Below, piece by piece: positions 27,351 through 35,693 of a stretch of DNA of 64,000 bases (within the stretch, counting starts at the first letter, position 1; the number at the start of each line of letters is the position of its first letter). Location: the NCBI RefSeq assembly GCF_001189235.2, contig NZ_LFIP02000013.1, positions 1 through 64,000 of the forward strand, read 5' to 3'. This DNA comes from Bradyrhizobium embrapense (GTDB taxonomy: Bacteria; Pseudomonadota; Alphaproteobacteria; Rhizobiales; Xanthobacteraceae). The notes beneath the pieces were generated by a model. That model was given only the letters and a program-made list of their open reading frames with translations, made no database searches and was not told the DNA's origin. The position numbers and the translations under genes are program-made.

Positions 27351-28526
27351 TCAGGGCTTCAGCACCACCTTGACGCAGCTGTCCTGCTTATCGCGGAACA
27401 GTCTGTACATCTCGGGGCCGTGCTCGAGGTCGACGGTGTGGGTAATGACGAAGGATGGGTCGATTTCGCCGTCCGCGATGCGGCGCAGCAGATCGTCCGT
27501 CCAGCGGTTGACATGTGTCTGGCCGGTGCGAACCGTAAGCCCTTTGTTCATCAGTGCGCCCATCGGAATCTTGTCCGAGAAGCCGCTGTACACACCGGGT
27601 ATTGAGATCACGCCGCCCGGGCGGCAGAGATAGATCATCTCGCGCAACACATGCGGGCGATCACTTTCCAGCATCAGCATCTGCTTGGCCCGATCGAGTA
27701 TCGTGTCCGGCTGCGACGGCATCACATGGGATTCCATGCCTGTCGCATCGATGCACTTTTCAGGGCCGCGCCCGTCGGTCAGCTCCTGCAACCGATCCAT
27801 CACGCTTTCCGTCTTGAAGTCGATGACGGTCGCGCCGCCTGCCTCGGCCATGCTAAGCCGCTCGGGCAGGCAATCGATCGCGATCACCTGGTTGGCACCA
27901 AGCAGGATCGCACTCCGGATCGCCATCTGCCCAACCGGACCGCAGCCCCATATGGCAACAGTATCGGTCGGCTCTATGTCGCATTGCGCGGCGGCTTGCC
28001 AGCCGGTCGGGAATATGTCGCTGAGAAACAGTACCTGTTCGTCGGACAGCCCCTCCGGGATCTTGATATGTGTGGTGTCGGCGAAGGGAACGCGGAGGTA
28101 TTCCGCCTGGCCGCCCGGATAGCCGCCGGTCAGATGCGTGTAACCGAACAGTCCCGCTGTGGTGTGGCCGAAGACCTTTTCTGCCAAATGACGCTTGCGA
28201 TTGGTCGTCTCGCATACGGAGAAATTGCCCCGTTTGCACTGTTCGCATTGGCCGCAGATGATGGTGAAGGGCACCACGATGCGGTCGCCCTTCTTCAGCT
28301 TGCCGTCCATCCCGTCACCGGTCTCCACGACTTCACCCATCGTCTCGTGGCCCATGATGTCGCCGGGCAGCATACCGGGGATGAAGTTATGGAACAGGTG
28401 CAGGTCAGAGCCGCAGATGGCGCAGCTGGTGACCTTGATGATGGCGTCGCGCGGATCCTCAATTTGCGGATCGGTGACTTCGTCGCAGCGAATGTCTTCC
28501 TTGCCGTGCCAAACCAGCGCCTTCAT
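27351..28526 (-). CDS. Zinc-dependent alcohol dehydrogenase (formaldehyde-dehydrogenase-like MDR)
   Basis: A 391-residue medium-chain dehydrogenase. The catalytic zinc site is Cys38 (CAICGSDLH) with His60-Glu61 (GHET). The structural zinc site is Cys91, 94, 97 and 105. The NAD loop is WGCGPVGQMA. Its length and the insertion around LESDRPHVLREMIYL match glutathione-independent formaldehyde dehydrogenase/threonine-dehydrogenase-like proteins common in rhizobial stress loci. Start ATG 28526 begins the conserved MKALVWHG; the frame to 28571 adds unrelated residues. Divergent from the SDR gene at 28683. Confidence 0.88.
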   Translation of the reverse strand: MKALVWHGKEDIRCDEVTDPQIEDPRDAIIKVTSCAICGSDLHLFHNFIPGMLPGDIMGHETMGEVVETGDGMDGKLKKGDRIVVPFTIICGQCEQCKRGNFSVCETTNRKRHLAEKVFGHTTAGLFGYTHLTGGYPGGQAEYLRVPFADTTHIKIPEGLSDEQVLFLSDIFPTGWQAAAQCDIEPTDTVAIWGCGPVGQMAIRSAILLGANQVIAIDCLPERLSMAEAGGATVIDFKTESVMDRLQELTDGRGPEKCIDATGMESHVMPSQPDTILDRAKQMLMLESDRPHVLREMIYLCRPGGVISIPGVYSGFSDKIPMGALMNKGLTVRTGQTHVNRWTDDLLRRIADGEIDPSFVITHTVDLEHGPEMYRLFRDKQDSCVKVVLKP

Positions 28527-28682
28527 CTCTGCCTCCGGCTTCGAATAATGAATTCCAAGTCGAACCGACAAAGTTGGTTGCTAGCGCTGGGAGAAGTTTT
28601 GCAACGCCGGCCATACGGGCGGATAGGAACAAGCCGGCAGGCGGGCGATTTGAGCGAACAACTCATTGGTCGAGGATTGCTC

Positions 28683-29468
28683 ATGTCAGCCCAACGTCAA
28701 TTCGCCATCGTCACCGGCGCATCCACCGGTATCGGCCTGGAACTTGCCAGATGCTGCGCGCAGGCAGGCTTCGATCTCCTGATCGCCGCCGACGAGAACG
28801 CGATCGAAGCGAAAGCTGCTGAACTGCGGGGCCTCGGGGGACAGGTGCATGCGGTGTTGGCGGATCTCTCGACGACGGAAGGGGTCGATCGCCTCTGCGC
28901 CGCGACACAGGGTCGTCCGGTCGATGCTCTGCTGGCGAACGCCGGCGTCGGTCTCGGCCGCGCTTTCCTCGACCAGGATTTCAACCGCATCCGGCGGGTC
29001 ATCGATACCAATATCACCGGAACGGTCTATCTTCTTCATTGCGTCGGCAACGAGATGCGCCGCCGGGATTCCGGCCGCATCCTGATCACGGGCTCAATCG
29101 CCGGCTTCACTCCCGGCAGCTTTCAGGCTGTCTATAACGGCTCCAAGGCATTTCTCGATTCATTCTCCTTTGCGCTCCGGGAGGAATTGCGTGATACCCG
29201 CGTCACCGTGACCTGCCTGATGCCCGGCGCCACCGAGACCGAGTTTTTCCGCCGTGCCGACATGATGGATACCAGCATCGGTACCGCGAAGAAGGATGCT
29301 GCTGCTGATGTCGCCAAAGCTGGGTTCGATGCGATGATGAAAGGCGAGGGGGACATCGTCACGGGCCTGAAGAACAAGCTGCAGTCGGCGGTCGCCAACG
29401 TCACGCCGGCCGCACTTCTCGCCAGGCAGCATCGCAGGATGGCGGAGCCTGGCACTGCCAAAAAGTAA
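28683..29468 (+). CDS. SDR family oxidoreductase
   Basis: Classical short-chain dehydrogenase (261 aa): TGASTGIG (11-18) for NAD(P), NAG at 86-88, Ser138, Tyr151-x3-Lys155. The C-terminal MMKGEGDIVTGLKNKLQ tail is typical of the DltE/YciK-like SDRs that sit beside stress genes. Substrate unknown. It is transcribed divergently from the zinc alcohol dehydrogenase and convergently with the Nramp-like gene. Confidence 0.87.
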   Translation: MSAQRQFAIVTGASTGIGLELARCCAQAGFDLLIAADENAIEAKAAELRGLGGQVHAVLADLSTTEGVDRLCAATQGRPVDALLANAGVGLGRAFLDQDFNRIRRVIDTNITGTVYLLHCVGNEMRRRDSGRILITGSIAGFTPGSFQAVYNGSKAFLDSFSFALREELRDTRVTVTCLMPGATETEFFRRADMMDTSIGTAKKDAAADVAKAGFDAMMKGEGDIVTGLKNKLQSAVANVTPAALLARQHRRMAEPGTAKK

Positions 29469-29529
29469 GCCTCCAATCGAAGCCCGGCGCGAACCAGCCA
29501 GTCTGTTTTTGATCGGTGATACGGTTCCT

Positions 29530-30801
29530 CTATAGCAACCAGGATCCAACAAGGCCGATACTGGCCGCGAAGATGACGGCCACTGCGACCCAGCTCAGGA
29601 GATTGAGCCAGAAACCGTTGGTTTTGTCTCCCATCAGGTCTCGATCGTTGGTGAGCAGCACGATGAGCAGGAGCAGCGGTGGCGTTGAAAAGCCCTGCAC
29701 GATGCCGGCATAGACCAGCGCCTTCATCGGATTGAAGCCGAGACCATTCAGCACGGTCGCAATCGCGGTGAAGCCAGCGATTAGGCCATAGAATGCCTTG
29801 GCTTCGCGTGGCTTGGCGTGAAGGCTGCTCTTCCAGCCGATCGCTTGGGTGAGATCGTAGGCGGCCCCGGTCGTCATCACGGGAACGGCCAGGAAGCCGA
29901 CGGCAATCACACCGGTGGCGAACAGCACTGCTGCGCCGCCGCCGGCTAGCGGACGAAGGGCCTCCGCCGCCTGGGCTGCATTCTCGATGTTGTTGTGTCC
30001 GACCTGATGCAGTGTGGCGCCCGTCGACAGAATGATGAAGTACATGATGATGTTCGAGAATGCCATTCCGACGACGATATCGCGCTGTGAGCGTGCGAGA
30101 TCGGCATCGCTCGCGCCCCGCCGCTCGGCCGTGCTGGTCTTGCCGGCGGCGATCTTCTCCTCGACCTCGACGTTTGACTGCCAGGTATAGAGGTAGGCCG
30201 AGAGCGTCGTGCCGATGATGGCGACGAGGATCGAAAGATAATCCTTGGTCAGCTCGATGTGGGGCAGGAAGGTACCGCGCAGGATCTCGGCGGGGGCGGG
30301 CCTCGTCAGGGCCGCTGATCCGACATAAGCAAACAGCGAGAGCGCCAACCATCGGAACACGTTGCGGATGAGGCTGTAGGAGCCGAACATCTGAAGCAGC
30401 AAGATGATGACGGCAATGGCAATGGCGATCAGAAGCGGCGGAATCGGGACGAAGATGTTCAGGCAAGCCGCCATGCCAGCAATATCTGCGGCCGCCTCAA
30501 TGGTGTTTCCGACAAGCACGCCGATCAGAACCGGCCATAGCAGCCATTTCGGATAGTGTTCCCGGATGACCTGAAAAAGCCCTTTGCCTGTCACCTGCCC
30601 TAGTTTGGAGGAGAGATAGACGACCGAGAACATCATCGGAAACGTGACCGGCGCCATCCAGAGCAGCGTGAGCCCGAATTGCGCGCCGGCACTGGCATAG
30701 GTGCCGATCGCAGAGCAATCGTCGTCGGCGGCGCCCGCCACGACGCCGAGTCCCAGGGTGCGGTGCCAACCTGGGTGGGGTTTGTTGCTGTTGTCGGTCA
30801 A
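29530..30801 (-). CDS. Nramp-related divalent metal transporter
   Basis: A 423-residue inner-membrane protein with 10-11 hydrophobic helices. The first helix carries GAADDDCSAIGTYASAG where canonical Nramp has DPGN, and helix 6 reads GFLAVPVMTTG instead of MPH. These changed metal-site motifs place it with Nramp-related proteins thought to move Mg2+ or other hard ions rather than classical Mn/Fe importers. A candidate EcfG-like box with a CGCT -10 lies 70 bases upstream, too weak to list. Confidence 0.85.
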   Translation of the reverse strand: MTDNSNKPHPGWHRTLGLGVVAGAADDDCSAIGTYASAGAQFGLTLLWMAPVTFPMMFSVVYLSSKLGQVTGKGLFQVIREHYPKWLLWPVLIGVLVGNTIEAAADIAGMAACLNIFVPIPPLLIAIAIAVIILLLQMFGSYSLIRNVFRWLALSLFAYVGSAALTRPAPAEILRGTFLPHIELTKDYLSILVAIIGTTLSAYLYTWQSNVEVEEKIAAGKTSTAERRGASDADLARSQRDIVVGMAFSNIIMYFIILSTGATLHQVGHNNIENAAQAAEALRPLAGGGAAVLFATGVIAVGFLAVPVMTTGAAYDLTQAIGWKSSLHAKPREAKAFYGLIAGFTAIATVLNGLGFNPMKALVYAGIVQGFSTPPLLLLIVLLTNDRDLMGDKTNGFWLNLLSWVAVAVIFAASIGLVGSWLL

Positions 30802-31008
30802 ATCGGAATAGCCGGATGTCGACCGCCCACCTTCGGCAGGCTCATCAGGATCAGCGCATGCGGTGCCTCGAAGTTCCTTGTGGTGCTGACCGAAATCAAA
30901 GCTCAGCTACGAAGATTGGAATTCAGCCCGCATCTTAACATACTTGAAAACGTATCGGGCCTCATCGCGGTACGATAAAGTTTGGTGCTCGAGGGCAGGG
31001 AGGCGGCG

Positions 31009-31209
31009 ATGCTCGATGGTGAAACGGCGGCGGTGCTTCGTGCAGTGCTCGACGAGGTCTGCGGAGATGTGCCGCGGTCCGATACGACGCGGCGGACCAG
31101 CGTGGCTTCCGGGTTGCTGCAAGCCGTGCGCGATGGGAGGTCGTCTCTCGACGAGCTCCGGAGCGCCGGCAATGCGGCTCTGCGCGCTGCTCCACACAAG
31201 CGGCGTTGA
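31009..31209 (+). CDS. Small hypothetical protein, 66 aa
   Basis: ATG 31009 has a good ribosome site (GGGAGG, 6 bases upstream). The product MLDGETAAVLRAVLDEVC ... RTSVASGLLQAVRDG ... LDELRSAGNAAL is helical and resembles short rhizobial proteins with an LD-E-V and T-VA-x-x-L pattern that I recall but cannot name. Function unknown. Confidence 0.6.
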   Translation: MLDGETAAVLRAVLDEVCGDVPRSDTTRRTSVASGLLQAVRDGRSSLDELRSAGNAALRAAPHKRR

Positions 31210-31238
31210 GCAGGCGTCCATATCTTCGCCTTCGGGGC

Positions 31239-31410
31239 GGCATGGGCAATAAGCAGTTCGCGGCACTTTTTATTTGTTGTCGCAGGAACGGGCTTTACAT
31301 CCTGCTGATCACCACGCGTTGCAAGCGGCGTTGGTCGGTTCCGAAGGGGTGTCCGAAGCGCGGAAAGCCGCAGCGACCGCCGAGATCGGAGGCAGGCTCG
31401 CCGCCACCTT
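31239..31410 (+). pseudogene. Nudix hydrolase remnant
   Basis: The frame encodes KQFAALFICCRRNGLYILLI and RWSVPKGCPKRGK, the strand pattern that leads into the Nudix box of diadenosine-polyphosphate-hydrolase-like proteins. The box itself (G-x5-E-x7-REUxEE) is absent: the sequence shifts frame after KRGK and continues as AAATAEIGGRLAATF. With no catalytic glutamates it is a relic. Confidence 0.5.
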
Positions 31411-31559
31411 TCACCAAGCACGGCCAGCTGGGTGCCATCCATGCAATTCTCACCAAGCTTGTTCTGAGCGTAACCTAGGTTGTGGCGACGGTCTTCGTGA
31501 CTGCATACCATGGCCGGACTGGCGAGCGCTGACGCTCCCGCTTCAGACAAGAGCGCGTC

Positions 31560-31787
31560 ATGAGGAAAACTCGACGAAGGGTCAAGCAAACGACAAGCCT
31601 TCAAGATAGGATTTCTGCGTTCAAGAAAGATGTTCTCCGTCAGGCATCTCGCCTGCAAGGTGACCAGCGTGACGAAGTGACGAGAAAGCTTCGTTCTGCA
31701 GAGCTTGCGGCAAGCGTGGACAACTGGATCACGACGCCTGGATATCCGCCGCCCACGCAGTGGAGATTTGGGCCGTTCTCTTCCTAG
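31560..31787 (+). CDS. Small conserved helical protein (75 aa), paralogue of 5770-5970
   Basis: RKTRRRVKQTTSLQDRISAF and RDEVTRKLRSAELAASVDNW parallel the basic start and helical middle of the protein at 5770-5970 (LQERLRKF, KKARQAETAAHLDEW), with a similar Pro-rich tail (TPGYPPPTQW). Such small K/R-rich helical proteins are typical of Bradyrhizobium accessory DNA. No motif gives a function. Confidence 0.65.
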   Translation: MRKTRRRVKQTTSLQDRISAFKKDVLRQASRLQGDQRDEVTRKLRSAELAASVDNWITTPGYPPPTQWRFGPFSS

Positions 31788-31860
31788 TCCTAAAGGAATT
31801 CGGCGACGCAATGTTAGGTGCTGCAAGCCGTCGTTCGCTGAGTTCGGCCGCCGAACCGCT

Positions 31861-31885
31861 GGAACGTGAACCCTCGGGCTTCGTT
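31861..31885 (+). promoter_or_regulatory. EcfG-type promoter of the DUF3551 gene
   Basis: GGAAC (31861-31865), 16 bases, CGTT (31882-31885): exact consensus. Start of transcription expected near 31892, some 23 bases before the ATG at 31915, with AAGGAG as ribosome site between. Confidence 0.75.
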
Positions 31886-31914
31886 GGTCGTGCATCGCTT
31901 CGAAGGAGCCAAGT

Positions 31915-32160
31915 ATGCGTCTCTATCTGTTCACCACAGTCTTGGCGCTTGCAATTGCGGGACTCACAAACGTCACGGCCGCTGATGCGCGTGACTATCC
32001 ATGGTGCGTGCAAGGAAGGGGTGTCGGATACCCCGGCGACTGCATGTACCAGACGCGCGGCCAATGTCTTGCGTCTGCGTCCGGAAGGAACGTGACATGC
32101 GGGGTCAATCCGCGTGCGGCGTTCGGTGAGCAGCGACCACGCTATCGAAATCGGCATTGA
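31915..32160 (+). CDS. DUF3551 secreted small protein
   Basis: An 81-residue protein: signal peptide (LYLFTTVLALAIAGLTNVTAADA) then YPWCVQGRG, GDCMYQTRGQCLASASGR and CGVNP, the four-cysteine DUF3551 pattern (Cys at YPWC, DC, QC, CG). The family is abundant in Bradyrhizobium and exported to the periplasm; function unknown. An exact EcfG box lies just upstream and the ribosome site is AAGGAG. Confidence 0.88.
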   Translation: MRLYLFTTVLALAIAGLTNVTAADARDYPWCVQGRGVGYPGDCMYQTRGQCLASASGRNVTCGVNPRAAFGEQRPRYRNRH

Positions 32161-32320
32161 TGTTCCGGTCTCGGTGGCTCGGCTTCGCCTTTGGCTTCGA
32201 TCTGGCTTCCGAGGGCGATCATGCGCTGCTCGAAGTCTCTGCCGCTGAGCGTTGGGAAAGCGCCGCGGCAACGATGAACTGCGGTACAGTCGCATTCACC
32301 TCGCAGTAAAGGAGGTCGCC

Positions 32321-32662
32321 TTGTCTCGCATTGGCCGAGGACAGTTCGCCATCCTGGCGGTGCTGCTTGGGTTGCTCGTGATGGCCGTCATACTTGCGGT
32401 TTCGGGCTGGAATTCTGCAGGCTCAGCCGACATGACCCGCGCCGGTTGGCTGGCGATGGGCTTCGGCATCTTCTTCTCTCTCATTATTGGCTGTGGGCTC
32501 ATGGCACTCATGTTCTTCAGCAGCAGGAGTGGATACGATGAAGCGGCGGATCCGTTCCGGGGCCATGAGCTTTCAGAAGAGAAGCCTCCCGAGATGGCTG
32601 CCGACTCTCCTCAAAAGCCAGCCGACGGGCCATCAACAAAATTGGCCAACCGGAAGAGATGA
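32321..32662 (+). CDS. Small inner-membrane protein (113 aa), TTG start
   Basis: A strong ribosome site AAAGGAGGT (32308-32316) sits 4 bases before TTG 32321, which decides the start although an upstream frame is open. The protein has two hydrophobic helices (FAILAVLLGLLVMAVILAV and AMGFGIFFSLIIGCGLMAL) and a hydrophilic, Pro/Lys-rich cytoplasmic tail. No family recognised. Confidence 0.7.
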   Translation: MSRIGRGQFAILAVLLGLLVMAVILAVSGWNSAGSADMTRAGWLAMGFGIFFSLIIGCGLMALMFFSSRSGYDEAADPFRGHELSEEKPPEMAADSPQKPADGPSTKLANRKR

Positions 32663-32699
32663 GCGAGGGCGGGAACGCGCTGTCAGTGATGCCGGCGCT

Positions 32700-32909
32700 T
32701 CAATGGACCGCCTGCGACGAGACTCTGCCGATCACGTTCATTTCGTCATCGCGCACGATGACATGGCGTCCGGTCTCCTGCGCGATCTTCGTTGCCACCT
32801 TCATCGCCGTGTCAGCGCTGGCATATTCGAGCACGATGATGCTGCCCTTCCCCGCAAAGGCGTCAGGGTTCACGACATTGACGATGACAAGTGGGCCCTT
32901 CTGGCTCAA
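32700..32909 (-). CDS. Small hypothetical protein (69 aa), antisense-facing
   Basis: The minus frame encodes PLVIVNVVNPDAFAGKGSII, LEYASADTAMKVATKIAQET and HVIVRDDEMNVIGRV, a compact alpha/beta pattern that reads as real protein, while the overlapping plus frame (32659-32949) is unstructured. Start is TTG 32909 with AGGAA about 7 bases before it. No family is known to me. Confidence 0.55.
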   Translation of the reverse strand: MSQKGPLVIVNVVNPDAFAGKGSIIVLEYASADTAMKVATKIAQETGRHVIVRDDEMNVIGRVSSQAVH

Positions 32910-33161
32910 TACAGAATTCCTGAAGATCGCCCCGGCTCTTAGATGGTAAAGCCATGGCGGCTTTTAGGCGAGACGCCTGCGCGGTCCACTTGCTCAACTA
33001 TAGCAACCGGAAGTCGGTTCCCGCCTTATACTATGTGAAGCGCAGCAAGCCTCAGTGTCGTGCCGCCTCGGCTTCAGGTTGGAGCGGTACCACTTGGGAC
33101 GAGCAGCGTCACGCGTGAGTTTGTCGCTCACGGCGGGAGCGGACAATCCGCACACGGTTTC

Positions 33162-33401
33162 ATGCTGATGAGCAAGTATTACTTTCACATCTCCAACGGC
33201 CACCCATTTGACGATCCGGAAGGCGAGGAGCTGCCTAACGACGAAGCAGCCTGGGAGGTTGCCGTCATGACGGTTCGAGATATCGAATCAAACCTGAATC
33301 TCGACCAATCCAGCCAATGGTCGGTTTCGGTGACGCGGGAGGATACCCCGATTTTCAGAATCGACGTGAGTGCCAAGCGTCTCGGATCCGAGCCGAGCTA
33401 G
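33162..33401 (+). CDS. DUF6894-like small protein
   Basis: The product opens KYYFHISNGHPFDDPEGEEL with LPNDEAAWEVAVM following, the hallmark of DUF6894 proteins of Rhizobiales (a strand-strand start, then D-EG-EL and an acidic helix). ATG 33162 and ATG 33168 are both possible starts and neither has a strong ribosome site. Its stop overlaps the 3' end of the convergent CRP-like gene by 4 bases. Confidence 0.75.
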   Translation: MLMSKYYFHISNGHPFDDPEGEELPNDEAAWEVAVMTVRDIESNLNLDQSSQWSVSVTREDTPIFRIDVSAKRLGSEPS

Positions 33402-34126
33402 GCGCCCGGGTGGGCGTGAAGGTAGGTCGGATCGAATCCGGCGACTTCCTGAAGTTTGCTATGATCGACAATCCGGTATTCCGACCGCTCGGCTCGGATG
33501 AGTCCCTGCTTTCGGAAACTTTGTAACACGCGGTTGACGTGCACAACCGAAAGGCCGAGGCAGTCCGCGAGATCGCCCTGCGTGATAGGAAAGGAAAAGT
33601 CTCCGTCGGTGGTGCGTCCAATGGCTCGCAATCTGCTATGCACCTCGACAAAAAGATGAGCCATGCGCTCGGTCGCAGAGCGGCGCCCGATATTGACAAT
33701 CCATTCTCTGAACATCGCTGCGTCGATCAGCGTCTCGCGCCACAAGGCGTCAGCAACCTTCGGGCGCTGCCTGTTCAGGTTGCGCAACGCTGCGTGCGGT
33801 ATGAAGCCGAGCGAGCAGGGCGTCAGCGTGAGAAGGTCATGGTCCATGACATTGAGGTGCAGGCTCTGCAGATCGGGTATCTCGCCTGGGATGTGCAGCG
33901 ACAGCACCTGGCGATGCCCGTCGGGCGTCATCTTGGCGCGGAAGGCGAACCCCTCTTCGAGGAGGCAGCATTCCTGTGGCTGGCTGCCGTCGGCAACAAT
34001 GATTTGCTGTGCCGCAAGCCGCCTCTGCTTGATGGGGAGTTGCTGGAGAGCCTGAACATCCGCGCCATCCAGAATGTTGGAAGCGGTCAATTTCGTGATT
34101 AGGGCGGATGCGAGGTTTGAAGCCAC
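33398..34126 (-). CDS. CRP/FNR-family regulator 2
   Basis: A 242-residue regulator with a cNMP-like barrel and a C-terminal winged helix (TQGDLADCLGLSVVHVNRVLQSF). HIPGEIPDLQSLH replaces the cyclic-nucleotide phosphate cassette, as in the two other copies, and MDHDLLTLTPCSLG follows. ATG 34126. An EcfG-like box (GGAAC-N16-TGTT) at 34254-34278 points toward it. Confidence 0.88.
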   Translation of the reverse strand: MASNLASALITKLTASNILDGADVQALQQLPIKQRRLAAQQIIVADGSQPQECCLLEEGFAFRAKMTPDGHRQVLSLHIPGEIPDLQSLHLNVMDHDLLTLTPCSLGFIPHAALRNLNRQRPKVADALWRETLIDAAMFREWIVNIGRRSATERMAHLFVEVHSRLRAIGRTTDGDFSFPITQGDLADCLGLSVVHVNRVLQSFRKQGLIRAERSEYRIVDHSKLQEVAGFDPTYLHAHPGA

Positions 34127-34253
34127 CGGCTTTCTCCACGCGTTTGAGAGAAACGGAACAATTGCAGTGAAATGCGCCCTGGTGGCCGCGTCGACGGGAG
34201 TGCGACACTCTCAACACCGGCATCAAAATGATCGTTGCCGATGATGTAAACCA

Positions 34254-34278
34254 AACAATTGGTATGCCGAGGCGTTCC
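34254..34278 (-). promoter_or_regulatory. EcfG-like promoter of CRP regulator 2
   Basis: Minus strand GGAAC (34278-34274), 16 bases, TGTT; one mismatch in the -10. It would give a leader of about 120 bases before ATG 34126. Confidence 0.5.
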
Positions 34279-34388
34279 TCGCTTAACAAAGTCGATCGCG
34301 CGCGGCATCACCATCGCTGAGCTAGCGGGAGATTGCCGCGACGCATCGCCGCTAGTGCACAGAGTCGCGCTGAATGTGGCCGCTCTTA

Positions 34389-34413
34389 GGAACGTCGGTA
34401 GCCAAGCGATGTT
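34389..34413 (+). promoter_or_regulatory. EcfG-like promoter of the Gly-rich gene
   Basis: GGAAC (34389-34393), 16 bases, TGTT (34410-34413): one mismatch in the -10. It is about 35 bases upstream of the ATG at 34448, with AGAGGAAG in the leader as ribosome site. Confidence 0.55.
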
Positions 34414-34447
34414 GCTCGCTCTGGTCCAACACAGAGGAAGCGTTCAA

Positions 34448-34750
34448 ATGAAAGTCGTAAAGATCGTTCTGGCAGCCGCATTCATCTTCGGGTCAATTGC
34501 AGCAGCAACCGCTCAAGGTGGTGGTGGCGGTGGTGGCGGCGGTGGGGGCGGAGGTGGAGGTGGAGGTGGGGCTGGCGCAGGTGCCGGAGGGGGGGCGGGA
34601 GCGGGAGGCGCTGGTGCGGGAGGCGCCGGGAGCGGCGCAGGCGGCGGAGACTCTCCGGCTGCAGCAACTGGTCAGGGCGCCTCGAGCAGCCCGCGCTCGG
34701 CAAACCCCGGGGCAACCATGAATGATACGAAGGAGCGCAGGGGACGCTGA
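34448..34750 (+). CDS. Secreted glycine-rich protein
   Basis: A 100-residue protein: signal peptide (VVKIVLAAAFIFGSIAAATAQ), then exactly 18 consecutive glycines, an Ala/Gly repeat (AGAGAGGGAGAGGAGAG) and a Ser/Pro-rich tail. The glycine codons are a mix of GGT, GGC, GGA and GGG, so the DNA is a GGN repeat that could slip. It has no fold and probably forms a flexible envelope or matrix component. An EcfG-like box precedes it and a hairpin follows the stop. Confidence 0.8.
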   Translation: MKVVKIVLAAAFIFGSIAAATAQGGGGGGGGGGGGGGGGGGAGAGAGGGAGAGGAGAGGAGSGAGGGDSPAAATGQGASSSPRSANPGATMNDTKERRGR

Positions 34751-34757
34751 GCGAGCC

Positions 34758-34796
34758 AGGCCCCGGGTCGGTGTAGAGGAGGCTCGGGGCCTCTTG
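34758..34796 (+). terminator. Hairpin terminator of the Gly-rich gene
   Basis: AGGCCCCG (34758-34765) pairs with CGGGGCCT (34785-34792), starting 8 bases past the stop. The following TTGCATT is a weak T-tract. Confidence 0.6.
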
Positions 34797-34836
34797 CATT
34801 ATCGATCGGCTGCCCTGTCAGGATACCAAGCGGTGT

Positions 34837-35056
34837 TCAGAGCGGCCGGTATCGGCGGATTTCTCCGGTCGTCATGTTCAATGCCGCGGCTTGATCGGCG
34901 TCGAGCCGTCGGACGAGTTGGACCGTCCATCCTTCAGGGATCACATCGAGAACCTCGTCAAGCGCTTCCCCCGGTGAGCTTGCCCGCGAGCCAGATCTGC
35001 ACCACACCGTCGTCGGTCGTAACACGAACCAGATGGATTTCCTGGGCGGGTTGCAT
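34837..35056 (-). pseudogene. Small hypothetical gene with a one-base frameshift
   Basis: From ATG 35056 the minus strand encodes QEIHLVRVTTDDGVVQIWLA and GKLTG, then meets TGA. In the next frame EALDEVLDVIPEGWTVQLV continues to LNMTTGEIRRYRPL and a stop at 34837. The shift happens at a run of five C/G (34968-34972): removing one base joins both halves into a 71-residue protein with a continuous pattern. It may be a true pseudogene or a base-calling error. Confidence 0.6.
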
Positions 35057-35231
35057 CTGGGATAATTACGATCAGGGTAACTGGTTTCTCCCGAGATTCA
35101 CAAGCGCCTTCCGGGACAGACGGCTCCCCTCACGGCTCCCAGAAATGCCGGAGTCCCGCTCTGTGTTCACCGCGAAGTCGAACGAAAGGCTGACGCTCCG
35201 CGTGGCTTCGAAAGAATGGTCGCTCGAACCT

Positions 35232-35552
35232 TTAATGTCCGCGCTGGACGCACTCGCGCTGCTGTTCGACTTCCTCCGCATCCTTGTCGTCGACTTCCAT
35301 CAAGTGTGGATGTCCGCTCGCCTTCAATAGTTCGTCCAGCTTGGCGTGAATGGCTTGTGTATCGCGATGCTCCGCTCGTTGGATGAGCAGCGTCATGCCC
35401 CATGTCGCCAGCGTCGCAAATGAATGCCATTCGAGCCCGTTGCCAAAGACAATCCAGGCGATCCCGTACAGAAGGAAGATCGCGAACGCGGCGGGCCGTG
35501 CCGTCGCTGTGCCCAGCGTGGTAAGCCAGCCTCTAGCCGATGCAAAAGACAT
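35232..35552 (-). CDS. Low-affinity iron permease family small protein
   Basis: A 106-residue protein with two hydrophobic helices (AFAIFLLYGIAWIVFG and FATLATWGMTLLIQ) followed by RDTQAIHAKLDELLKA, the conserved segment of the low-affinity iron permease (PF04120) family. Bacterial members are small and their iron role is unproven. The acidic tail (EVDDKDAEEVEQQ) is usual. Its ATG is only 9 bases from the -10 of an EcfG-type box, so the transcript would be nearly leaderless unless translation begins elsewhere. Confidence 0.8.
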   Translation of the reverse strand: MSFASARGWLTTLGTATARPAAFAIFLLYGIAWIVFGNGLEWHSFATLATWGMTLLIQRAEHRDTQAIHAKLDELLKASGHPHLMEVDDKDAEEVEQQRECVQRGH

Positions 35553-35560
35553 TCTGCGGC

Positions 35561-35585
35561 AACGTAGATCCTCCGAGGCCGTTCC
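35561..35585 (-). promoter_or_regulatory. EcfG-type promoter of the iron-permease-like gene
   Basis: Minus strand GGAAC (35585-35581), 16 bases, CGTT (35564-35561): exact consensus. The start of transcription would fall near 35554, two bases from the annotated ATG. Confidence 0.7.
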
Positions 35586-35641
35586 AATGCGGCGTGGATC
35601 GGGTTTGCCTCAGACGCCGCTCGGCCGGCGCCCCCGGCGTA

Positions 35642-35667
35642 GGAACGACCAAGGGAAGCCAGCGGTT
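35642..35667 (+). promoter_or_regulatory. EcfG-type promoter of the SDR gene
   Basis: GGAAC (35642-35646), 17 bases, GGTT (35664-35667). One mismatch in the -10. It lies 27 bases before ATG 35694 and is divergent from the box at 35561-35585, 57 bases away. Confidence 0.65.
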
Positions 35668-35693
35668 AGCCAACGATTACGTTGGAGCCTGCC

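Noticed and set aside
30855..30876. GGAAC-N16-CGCT upstream of the Nramp-like gene
   Set aside because: The -10 lacks GTT, which is normally invariant.
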